9,928 nucleotides of DNA, taken from NCBI GenBank assembly GCA_009776515.1, contig WRNP01000060.1:1-9928 (forward strand). Reading direction: 5' to 3'. Position numbers and translations under genes: made by a program. The stretch comes from Dehalococcoidia bacterium. GTDB lineage: Bacteria > Chloroflexota > Dehalococcoidia > Dehalococcoidales > UBA1222. The notes beneath the pieces were generated by a model. That model was not told where the DNA came from. It ran no database searches and saw only the letters and a program-made list of their open reading frames with translations. Below, piece after piece: positions 1-6,339 of this stretch; the stretch's first letter is position 1, and each line of letters starts with the position of its first letter.

Positions 1-1
1 G

Positions 2-139
2 AATCTTGGCGGGGGCAACTGGACGCTCATTAAGCTAAACCCTTCCTACGAGGAGTTATTGCAAAACCTAGGGATTTCGCCAAAGCAAGAAGAACCGCCA
101 AAGCAAAAAAGAGGAAGGCCCCGCAAAAAGAGTGTATAG
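2..139 (+). CDS. C-terminal end of a gene entering from the left; possibly a transposase
   Basis: An open frame runs from the left edge and ends at TAG 137-139, giving the last 45 residues of a protein whose start is outside the window. The visible part begins NLGGGNWTLIKLNPSYEELL and ends with a basic tail, KRGRPRKKSV, preceded by a Gln/Pro/Lys-rich stretch. The GRPRKK core resembles an AT-hook or a generic basic nucleic-acid-binding tail. A short 'LNPSYEELLQNLGI' helix followed by such a tail recalls the C-termini of some DDE transposases (IS1634/IS4-like), but this comes from memory and is weak. No terminal inverted repeat was recognised downstream. The frame is real coding sequence in composition; the identity is uncertain. 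Confidence 0.4.
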   Translation, partial: NLGGGNWTLIKLNPSYEELLQNLGISPKQEEPPKQKRGRPRKKSV

Positions 140-219
140 TCTAACTGATTGGGAAAGTTGTATTTAAAGAAATCATATTTAAAAGCAATTCAGCAAAAGC
201 AATTTTAATTATGCTCAAA

Positions 220-261
220 GATCATCAAAGACAGATATTTACTTTTCGAGAGGCATAATGG
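220..261 (+). repeat. Direct repeat, copy 1
   Basis: This 42-bp block is repeated at 433-475. Both copies begin GATCATCAA, differ in a short central stretch (one-base length difference), and then share the run GATATTTACTTTTCGAGAGG followed by CAT and TGG with one mismatch. The copies are 213 bp apart start to start. No coding role is apparent. It could be the residue of a local duplication or of two related element ends. Confidence 0.7.
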
Positions 262-432
262 GCAATGCCAAGCGGTATATACGGGAATAAGCGGCAAATT
301 GCTTCGTTGAGTTTACCAAACCATAATTGTGAAAGAGGTTAGCATAGGTTGGCCCCCTTGATAGCTATTCTATCAGTTGTACGTTGTACGATGTGGCAAT
401 CCACCGTCAAATCTAATGTGTCGTATTCATTC

Positions 433-475
433 GATCATCAAGGCCAGGATATTTACTTTTCGAGAGGCATATTGG
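433..475 (+). repeat. Direct repeat, copy 2
   Basis: This is the partner of the block at 220-261. The right part (451-470) is identical over 20 bases to copy 1, and the left part differs at a few positions plus a single-base indel. The flanking sequences do not match, so the homology is limited to this block. Confidence 0.7.
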
Positions 476-548
476 ATGTCCTGGAGTATTTTATCATGCA
501 TCATGCCTGCAAAGCTAAGAGGGCAGAGGGTTTTCGGAGGGTGCCATT

Positions 549-668
549 ATGCAAATGAGCATGTTGATAATTATGCCCTACAGTTGCCCCGGCATTCTAA
601 CAAGCGTAGCAAGGAAAGCTATTGCGGCTACGGACAAAGACTTGTTTAACTCAAGCCATGCTGGCTGA
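549..668 (+). CDS. Possible small ORF (39 aa), unknown
   Basis: The ATG at 549 is preceded by GGAGGG at 536-541 with 7 bases between, an ideal ribosome-binding arrangement. The frame closes at TGA 666-668. The product starts MQMSMLIIMPYSCPGILTSV and ends in NSSHAG; it is mildly hydrophobic in the first third and then mixed. I do not recognise a family. It could be a true small protein, the 5' remnant of a gene whose remainder has been lost or frameshifted, or chance. The downstream sequence in all three frames gives nothing recognisable, so a simple single frameshift does not rescue a known protein. Confidence 0.25.
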   Translation: MQMSMLIIMPYSCPGILTSVARKAIAATDKDLFNSSHAG

Positions 669-808
669 TGATGGTCAGCCTGCCAGTCCACGGTGGCCTG
701 CCTAGATGGGAGTGCCTCCGCAACAATCTGCCCACGCTAAACAGCGAAAGGCCAAAAAGCGCCAATTCATCCACCAATTCGGAGAGAAGAGGGAGGGCAC
801 TGCTTATG

Positions 809-825
809 CCGGCCTCTCTGGCCGG
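809..825 (-). terminator. Small GC hairpin downstream of modE, weak terminator candidate
   Basis: CCGGCC at 809-814 pairs with GGCCGG at 820-825 across a 5-base loop. It lies about 60 bases past the modE stop codon in the direction of transcription. There is no U-run after it on the minus strand, so it is at best a weak or Rho-assisted terminator for the mod run, or simply a stable 3' structure. Confidence 0.3.
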
Positions 826-883
826 AGCTCTTATATTTGCCTCTGAAATTGCCTTACTTGTTCTATCCGATAAACAGCAGTGG

Positions 884-1267
884 CTATGGCTGTGCAATGA
901 TTTCCGCCAATTTGATGCGCAGTTCGCGATAGGCTGCAATGGCGCGATGCCCTTCATCGGTTAGTTGTGTACCGCTTCCGCCTAATCCGCCAATGCTTTT
1001 TTTCACCAGAGGAGACGGCGCCAGGCGGTTCATGGCCTCAACCCACAGCCAGGCATTGCTGTATGCTAATCCCATAGATCTGGCGGCTGCGGCAATTGAG
1101 CCGCATAGGCCGATATTCTCAAGGAGTATCGCCCGCCCGCCGCCAATGTACAGTTCTCCGTCTTTTTCAATCCAAACATCGGCTTTAACAACATATCCTG
1201 GCTGCAGGTGTCGCCCAAAACGCGACGGTTTGCTGAGGCTTTTGCTTATCTTCCTGGTGTTATCCAT
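884..1267 (-). CDS. modE: ModE-type molybdate-responsive regulator, DNA-binding domain only
   Basis: This 127-residue protein corresponds to the N-terminal winged-helix domain of ModE, the repressor/activator of molybdate transport and Mo-enzyme genes. A helix-turn-helix (residues ~57-80, including SIAAAARSMGLAYSNAW) is followed by the wing (KKSIGGLGGSGTQLTDEG, ~89-106), which closely parallels the E. coli ModE 'GGKGGGG..LT' wing. The C-terminal Mop/TOBE pair that binds molybdate in E. coli ModE is absent. I place the start at the ATG at 1267 because it has AGGA eight bases upstream. A longer frame from 1369 would overlap the modC end and adds residues that do not look conserved. It is last in the mod run, 53 bases after modC. 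Single-domain ModE proteins are known; how this one senses molybdate is not visible here. Confidence 0.85.
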   Translation of the reverse strand: MDNTRKISKSLSKPSRFGRHLQPGYVVKADVWIEKDGELYIGGGRAILLENIGLCGSIAAAARSMGLAYSNAWLWVEAMNRLAPSPLVKKSIGGLGGSGTQLTDEGHRAIAAYRELRIKLAEIIAQP

Positions 1268-1320
1268 AGAACTGTTCCTGTCTCCAATCAGGCTATACTC
1301 ATTAAATACCAATCGGCGCT

Positions 1321-2400
1321 TCACTCCGGGATGACAATCAAATGTTCCGGAGGCAAGTGAAGCTGACATGGCTCCTTTTCCGCCAACAATTGTTCATCTG
1401 CTTTTGGTAATAACGAATTAAGTAGGTGCCTCTCCCGCCAGTCGCCGTCAACCAGTAAACGGTAGGTGACGCTGGCGATACCCTCAACCGCCTGTAGCAC
1501 ACGGGCACCAATCATATTGGTCGCCCGGGCTGGGGGATTGATCTGTATATACTCGGGGCGGATACCTAGCACCACCTGGCGTCCGATCGAGAGGCCTGAG
1601 GCGGGCAAATGGGCTTTCAGCTGCATATTCCACGCCGGAATATTCACCCACCCAAAAGGGGGTTCAAGACGGCTGATCTCGCCGTCCATGAAGTTGTGTA
1701 CTCCGGTAAGCCGCGCCACCGTACGGTTAACCGGAGTTGAGAATACCCGTTGGCGTGTATCGCATTGGGCAATGCTACCGCCGTGGTAGACTGCGACTCG
1801 TCCTCCCAGTTTATAGCCCTCCGCCAGATCATGTGTTACCAACAACATACTGCCCTGATATCCTTGCTGCAGGGCTAGGAGTTCCAGCTCCAAGCGTTCT
1901 TTAAGCTGAGGATCAAGGGCTGAAAACGGCTCGTCCAGCAAAAGCATGGCTGGGTCGGGAGCCAGAGCTCGGGCAATAGCCGCCCTTTGCTGCTGCCCGG
2001 CTGATAGTTGCCTTGGGTAGCGCTCGGACAGCGGGCTGATATTCATTATGTTTAATAAGTGGGATATCTTGGCGCGTATCTCGGACTTGGGGAGACAGCG
2101 GATGCTGTAGGCAATATTTTCAGCGACGGTCATGAGCGGGAAAAGGGCATAATTCTGAAAGACAAAGCCCACCCGGCGTTTCTGCGGCGGCAAATTAACG
2201 CGTGCGGTGGAATCAAAGAGCACCTGGCCGTCAAGCTCAATATAGCCTTCGTCAGGTTTGGTCAAGCCGGCAATGCATTGCAGGGTCATCGTCTTCCCGG
2301 AGCCGGAAGGCCCCAAGATGGCCATCAGCTCGCGTTCTAGCGACAACTCGACATTGAGCTCAAACCCCGGCAGGGACCGCTTGATCCTGGCTCTAAGCAT
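1321..2400 (-). CDS. modC: Molybdate ABC transporter ATP-binding protein ModC
   Basis: This 359-residue ATPase powers molybdate (possibly tungstate) import through the ModB dimer, at the cytoplasmic face of the membrane. All ABC motifs are present in order: Walker A GPSGSGKT (30-37), Q-loop FQNYALFP (Q82), signature LSAGQ (132-136, a common variant of LSGGQ), Walker B MLLLDEP (152-158), D-loop SALD (160-163) and switch His190 (VTHD). The C-terminal ~100 residues (about 255-357, after LGIRPEYI) look like the TOBE-type regulatory domain typical of ModC, and the length fits (E. coli ModC is about 350). The start is preceded by GGAGG four bases upstream. The gene begins 14 bases after the modB stop, so the two are almost certainly co-transcribed and translationally linked. 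Confidence 0.93.
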   Translation of the reverse strand: MLRARIKRSLPGFELNVELSLERELMAILGPSGSGKTMTLQCIAGLTKPDEGYIELDGQVLFDSTARVNLPPQKRRVGFVFQNYALFPLMTVAENIAYSIRCLPKSEIRAKISHLLNIMNISPLSERYPRQLSAGQQQRAAIARALAPDPAMLLLDEPFSALDPQLKERLELELLALQQGYQGSMLLVTHDLAEGYKLGGRVAVYHGGSIAQCDTRQRVFSTPVNRTVARLTGVHNFMDGEISRLEPPFGWVNIPAWNMQLKAHLPASGLSIGRQVVLGIRPEYIQINPPARATNMIGARVLQAVEGIASVTYRLLVDGDWRERHLLNSLLPKADEQLLAEKEPCQLHLPPEHLIVIPE

Positions 2401-2414
2401 GCCGCCTCCGTTTT

Positions 2415-3098
2415 CTAGTTCCCCAGCATCCCTTTGCGCTTGCTACGGCGTTTCCAGAAACCGATGAATATTAAAGAAGTCAAAGAAAACGCCAGCACCA
2501 CCATGGTCAGCACCCCTGCTCGATGATTATCGCCGCTCTGGATGGCGAAATAGATAGCCACGGGAATGGTGGTGGTCCGACCCGGAATATTTCCGGCCAG
2601 CATGAGAGTGGCCCCGAATTCTCCCAGGGTGCGCGCCAGGGCCAGCACCGTGCCGGCTACCACCCCAGGCCAGGCCATAGGCAACGTCACCGTCCAGAAA
2701 ACGCGCCATTCACTGGCCCCCAGGGTGCGCGCCGCATCCTGCAGATTGGGCTCCACCTGCTCAAAGGCTCCTCGTGCCGTCATATACATCAAGGGAAAAG
2801 ACATGATCACGGCTGCCACCACCGTGCCCCACCAGCTGAAGACCATCTTGAAGCCGAAATTGGCCAAAAACTGACCGGCCGGACCGTGCACACCAAAAAA
2901 CATGAGGAGGGCATAACCTACCACAGTGGGCGGAAGAACCATGGGCAGGATAAAGAGCCCATCTAAGATGTCTTTCAGTCTACCGGAATAACGCACCAAC
3001 CAACGGGCGGCTAAGATGCCGAGAATAAAGGTGATGGAGGTCGCTGTGAGCACAGTGCGTAGGGATACCCAAATCGGAGGCAAGTAATCCGACATCAC
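2415..3098 (-). CDS. modB: Molybdate ABC transporter permease ModB
   Basis: This 227-residue inner-membrane protein forms the homodimeric channel of the molybdate importer. Hydrophobic segments lie at about 12-34, 46-69, 88-109, 140-160 and 195-215, matching the five-to-six-helix BPD_transp_1 fold. The cytoplasmic coupling loop with the EAA-type motif is clear at ~113-140 (EQVEPNLQDAARTLGASEW). The LPP/VGY stretch near residue 56 and GEFGATLMLAGNIPGRTTTIP (159-179) are typical ModB signatures. The first codon is GTG at 3098, immediately followed by an in-frame ATG at 3095; a GGGG run lies 6 or 9 bases upstream, so either may initiate. The gene is preceded by 141 bp after the cohesin-like gene and followed tightly by modC. 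Confidence 0.93.
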   Translation of the reverse strand: MMSDYLPPIWVSLRTVLTATSITFILGILAARWLVRYSGRLKDILDGLFILPMVLPPTVVGYALLMFFGVHGPAGQFLANFGFKMVFSWWGTVVAAVIMSFPLMYMTARGAFEQVEPNLQDAARTLGASEWRVFWTVTLPMAWPGVVAGTVLALARTLGEFGATLMLAGNIPGRTTTIPVAIYFAIQSGDNHRAGVLTMVVLAFSLTSLIFIGFWKRRSKRKGMLGN

Positions 3099-3239
3099 TT
3101 AAGTCCCCGAAGGCAAGGATGAGCAAAATAGTCTGTCCCTGGCGCTGGCAATCGACTTGGCCAAAGCGGCATTCCAACGCCCCAAGTGCTACCCCTCTTG
3201 CCCGTATAGCGGCGGATAATTTCCATAATAGCTTAAAGC

Positions 3240-4076
3240 CTATTCCTTATAGTGGCTGTTTTTGATAATGATGAAACCGCAGAAACCAAGGATTGCCAAA
3301 CCCAGGAACAACAATAACCAGAGGCCGGTGTTTGAGGCGGGAGCAGGGGTGTTCGGCAGGTTGAGGTTAACGCTGTCCGTATCTCCTGCGGATGCGGTAT
3401 CTGTATCACCTAGCTGGGAGGTGCCCGCACTCTTTGGCGGTGTGGTGCTCGTGTTGCCCGGGGAGGTGGTCGTATCATCTGTTGGCGCGGTGCCCGCATC
3501 CTCAGACGGGGTGGCACTATTGCCTATCGAATTACCCCATTGGGTGGTGTCCGTGCTGTTGGGTGAGGTGCCCGCCGGATTATTTGGCAAAGAGGTGAGG
3601 CCGCTGGAGCGGGAGATGGTGAATTCCAGGGAGTCCAAGAATTCGCTATGGGTGGTGTCTTGGTCAATCACCTGCACCAGCTTAATCTCGGACAAGGTGA
3701 CGGACTCCGTACCGCTACCGGCATAGCTGAAGACCAGAAAGCCCGTATCCAGCTTGCCGCCGGAGGGGGCGTACCGGTTGTCCGTGTTATAAAAACCGAG
3801 GCGGGTTTCCTTGCCTTTGGTTACGACCGGGGTGGTGGCGGCGGATGAAACGGCCGCCGATTTTTCATAAGCGACAAAAACGAGTCCGTTGGAATATTCG
3901 AAAGCGAATTCGGCACCGGCAATGGCATGAGACAGATCAAGAACCAGCGGCACCCGTACTTGGTGTTCGTCGGTGCCCATATTTAAAGGAACGGGAGCGG
4001 CGCTCACAGCTTGAGATGAGGCCAAAAACAACAAAAGGGAACAAAGAAAAGGTTTTAAAAAACGCGTAAGTCTCAT
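3240..4076 (-). CDS. Secreted, membrane-anchored cohesin-like protein
   Basis: 278 residues. An N-terminal signal peptide (RLTRFLKPFLCSLLLFL, likely cleaved near AVSA-A at ~26/27) is followed by one beta-rich module at ~30-157. The module begins like a cohesin: VRVPLVLDLSHAIAGAEFAFEYSNGL fits the family pattern of a VxVPV strand, then 'I.G..F.L.Y....L', and LDTGFLVFSYAGSG followed by VTLSEIKLV matches the late strands. Residues ~160-249 are a Thr/Ser/Pro/Asn-rich linker with loosely repeated AGTSP/AGTAP units. A single transmembrane segment (~251-271) and a short tail, KNSHYKE, end the protein. This predicts a module displayed outside the cell on a flexible stalk. LPNTP (240-244) lies just before the membrane segment and resembles, but is not, a sortase LPXTG motif. 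The start ATG has GGAGG six bases upstream. The obvious partner is the dockerin encoded by the preceding gene. The cohesin assignment is by pattern only; a related carbohydrate-binding beta-sandwich is the alternative. Confidence 0.65.
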   Translation of the reverse strand: MRLTRFLKPFLCSLLLFLASSQAVSAAPVPLNMGTDEHQVRVPLVLDLSHAIAGAEFAFEYSNGLVFVAYEKSAAVSSAATTPVVTKGKETRLGFYNTDNRYAPSGGKLDTGFLVFSYAGSGTESVTLSEIKLVQVIDQDTTHSEFLDSLEFTISRSSGLTSLPNNPAGTSPNSTDTTQWGNSIGNSATPSEDAGTAPTDDTTTSPGNTSTTPPKSAGTSQLGDTDTASAGDTDSVNLNLPNTPAPASNTGLWLLLFLGLAILGFCGFIIIKNSHYKE

Positions 4077-4097
4077 AGCACTCCTCCGGTTTTGATT

Positions 4098-4135
4098 AGC
4101 TCATCCCCCCGCCCGGCCGGGCGGGGGGATGAGCT
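4098..4135 (-). promoter_or_regulatory. 38-bp perfect palindrome between the dockerin and cohesin-like genes
   Basis: The left arm at 4098-4116 (AGCTCATCCCCCCGCCCGG) is the exact reverse complement of 4117-4135, giving a 19-bp stem with no unpaired loop and a very GC-rich core. It lies 34 bases after the dockerin-gene stop and 21 bases before the cohesin-gene start, just ahead of that gene's ribosome site. No U-run follows in the transcribed direction, so a classic intrinsic terminator is unlikely. It could cap the 3' end of the upstream message, stabilise a processed mRNA, cause partial termination, or act as a protein-binding site. Confidence 0.75.
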
Positions 4136-4169
4136 GTGAAAAGGAAGGTAAAGTCTAAGTTAAGAGGGT

Positions 4170-6305
4170 TTACCAGACGATATTGTTGAGGATGAGGATG
4201 AGGTCAGCAATATCAACTATGTCGTCGCCATTGACATCGGCAACCATAGCGGTATCCCAGTTGGCATCGCCATTCTCAGATCCATAGTAAAACAGAGCGG
4301 TGGTGATGTCGAGCTGAGAGACCTTGCCGTCATGGTTAACGTCATACACAGAGAAATACTGGTTAATCTGGGTGTTCACCGTATCCACTACAATGACACT
4401 GTCAATTTCGACAGCTACGTTGCTGTCATAACCGGTGAGCTCGGCTCCGATAAGTTTAACCGTGGTGGTGCCGAGTTTATTGATGTCGGTGGAGTAGGTC
4501 ATTGCGAAGATATCCAGATCACCGTTAGCCCCGTCAATGTTAATCAGGGTAACACGACCGGTGAAAGTGCCGTCACCGTTGTCGGTCCAGACCACATTGC
4601 CGAGAACCTCAAAGTCATTAAGACCGGTGAAAGACTTACCGGTGAGATACTCTCCGTCAACTTCAAACCACAGGGTGACGGTAGCGAGGTCTTTAGCATT
4701 GGTCACCGAGACAGTATAGGAAGCATCAAGGCCGGCTAAGGTAGCGGTATCGCCATTGAGAGTGATGCCGACTACATTCTCGTCCTGCGGTAATGCCATG
4801 ATTAGGAGAGGATAGTCGCCCTGCTCATAGTAGAAAGCATTGCCGAGAACTGTGGCGAAGGACGGGGCTTTCATGGCAGCGTCGTTCAGGGCGGTTGCGC
4901 CTAGGTAGCCATCGGAGTTGACTGCACCAGCGGCAGAGGTGTCGAGGTAGTAGTTATTGGAACTGGAAATGGTGCCACCATTGACTAAGCCGATGAAACC
5001 GCCGGCGTTAGTGCCTGTAATTGTTCCGGTGTTATAGGTGTTCTCAATGACTGCACCGGTAGCATTGTCAACACGGCCGACGATACCGCCTGCTGCTACA
5101 TTGGAAGTAACATCGCTGCGATTGTAGCTGTTGGTGATGCTTAGGAGATTGCCCTGTTGCACATAGCCAGCAATGCCGCCGGCTGTATTGAGATTGCCAT
5201 TGATTGTGCCATAGTTGGCGCAGCTGTCGATGGTAACAGAGGCATTCGCTACCAGACTTGAAGCCCCCAGTATGCCGCCTGAAGATAAAGCAACAATGCT
5301 GTTAGTGCCGGCAACAATAATATCGCCGTAGTTTATGCAGTTCTCAATCACGATGTTGGCAGATTTGATCCCAGTGCCAGAACCTCCCATGCCGCCCACA
5401 ATGCCTCCACCCTGAGCGAACACTGTTAAATCTGCGTAGTTGACACAATCTATCACGGTGACCGTGGTATCATATGTGTTGTACCCAATTATACCAACGA
5501 TACCGCCGACAGGAGCAGCGCCGTAATATTCGGTCACAGTGTCATCTAGCGTCCCATTAAACACGCAGCCGATGACTGCGGTGTCTCCGATAGCTTCTGA
5601 CACGATACCGCCCACGTGAAAGATGCCAACAGCCTTGAATACCAAACCCACATCGCTGTAAAGGTTAATGAGAGTGCTGTTGATGGCTGTATTTACAACG
5701 CCAGATATAAATATTGTGTCAGCCATGGAGGTTGTAAGGGTTCCAGAAGTGGATAGATTCTTGATGGTGGCATTGATAATCATACCAAAGAGGGACTCGT
5801 TTGCTAAGCCACTTACGGCATAGCCATGACCGTCAAAAGTTCCCATAAAGGGATTATGGGCCCAGTGGTCTAGATTGGTTGATCCTGTATATTGCCCCCA
5901 CCCTATGGTTTCCCAGATTTCTCCGAAAGTGACGATGCCTTCAGGGTAATCGCTGTTTATGGTTGCAAGGTCAATATTGTTAGTTAGGTTGATGGTTTTC
6001 CCTGCAAAAGTAACATTATAAGCGTGTCCCGAGAAAGGCGGATCATCGGTTACTGTGTTGACCAGGAAGGACAACCCATACAGTTCAGCTGGGGTAGAGA
6101 TATAAAACTCATTGGCATTAGGGTCAGCCAAGTACCAGCCAATATCCGCACCTGGCCAATCCGCTATCTCGGCCAAAAGGCTTGGCGGATCTGCGGCATA
6201 TATCCCAGTTGGCGCGAACAAATTAACCGATATTACCGGAGTAATGACGAAAGTAAGAGCCATAAAGAGGCTCAGAAAAACCTTGTTGTTAAATAAGCGT
6301 TTCAT
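4170..6305 (-). CDS. Large secreted GLUG-repeat protein with a C-terminal type I dockerin
   Basis: 711 residues. A signal peptide spans ~1-38 (hydrophobic 9-31, cleavage likely after YAA). Residues ~150-450 carry about seven tandem 'GLUG'-like units of roughly 25-35 residues, each with a GGIVG-type turn followed by a Cys/Asn/Tyr strand (VGGIV at 231, VGGIVG at 267, GGGIVGG at 299, SGGILG at 342, AGGIAG at 376, AGGIVG at 406, AGGFIG at 435), implying a beta-solenoid. Residues ~511-640 look like an additional cohesin-like or other beta-sandwich module. Residues 652-711 are a dockerin with two calcium loops: D655-N657-D659...D666 and D690-N692-D694...D698-D701. GLUG repeats occur in surface proteins, including adhesins and protease-associated proteins. 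No catalytic domain is visible. The start ATG has GAGGAG six bases upstream and lies 34 bases after the preceding gene. Binding to the cohesin-like protein next door is inferred. Confidence 0.8.
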   Translation of the reverse strand: MKRLFNNKVFLSLFMALTFVITPVISVNLFAPTGIYAADPPSLLAEIADWPGADIGWYLADPNANEFYISTPAELYGLSFLVNTVTDDPPFSGHAYNVTFAGKTINLTNNIDLATINSDYPEGIVTFGEIWETIGWGQYTGSTNLDHWAHNPFMGTFDGHGYAVSGLANESLFGMIINATIKNLSTSGTLTTSMADTIFISGVVNTAINSTLINLYSDVGLVFKAVGIFHVGGIVSEAIGDTAVIGCVFNGTLDDTVTEYYGAAPVGGIVGIIGYNTYDTTVTVIDCVNYADLTVFAQGGGIVGGMGGSGTGIKSANIVIENCINYGDIIVAGTNSIVALSSGGILGASSLVANASVTIDSCANYGTINGNLNTAGGIAGYVQQGNLLSITNSYNRSDVTSNVAAGGIVGRVDNATGAVIENTYNTGTITGTNAGGFIGLVNGGTISSSNNYYLDTSAAGAVNSDGYLGATALNDAAMKAPSFATVLGNAFYYEQGDYPLLIMALPQDENVVGITLNGDTATLAGLDASYTVSVTNAKDLATVTLWFEVDGEYLTGKSFTGLNDFEVLGNVVWTDNGDGTFTGRVTLINIDGANGDLDIFAMTYSTDINKLGTTTVKLIGAELTGYDSNVAVEIDSVIVVDTVNTQINQYFSVYDVNHDGKVSQLDITTALFYYGSENGDANWDTAMVADVNGDDIVDIADLILILNNIVW

Positions 6306-6339
6306 CTACATCTCCTCTTTTATTGGTAGCTCATGCTGC

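Larger units (their letters stand above)
140..883. other. About 745 bp with no convincing gene; contains a direct repeat, a GC hairpin and one possible small ORF
   Basis: This stretch separates the left-edge gene from the end of modE. Open frames on both strands are short, overlap one another and show no recognisable motif. What can be seen is an A/T-rich left part (140-240) with a short direct repeat TATTTAAA at 161-168 and 176-183, a longer diverged direct repeat at 220-261 and 433-475, a 39-codon frame with a good ribosome site at 549-668, and a small GC hairpin at 809-825. It may be the decayed flank of a mobile element, given the gene fragment on its left. No tRNA-like fold was recognised. 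Confidence 0.5.

Noticed and set aside
646..964. Overlapping open frames on both strands (minus 646-957, plus 668-964)
   Set aside because: They overlap each other and the end of modE, have no ribosome site or recognisable motif, and read as low-complexity shadow translations.
1268..1369. Longer N-terminus for ModE starting at 1369
   Set aside because: It would overlap the end of modC and add 34 residues unlike the family. The ATG at 1267 has its own ribosome site.
3262..3726. 154-codon plus-strand frame opposite the cohesin-like gene
   Set aside because: It is the antisense reading of the Thr/Pro linker and signal-free; the minus-strand protein has a signal peptide, fold pattern and membrane anchor.
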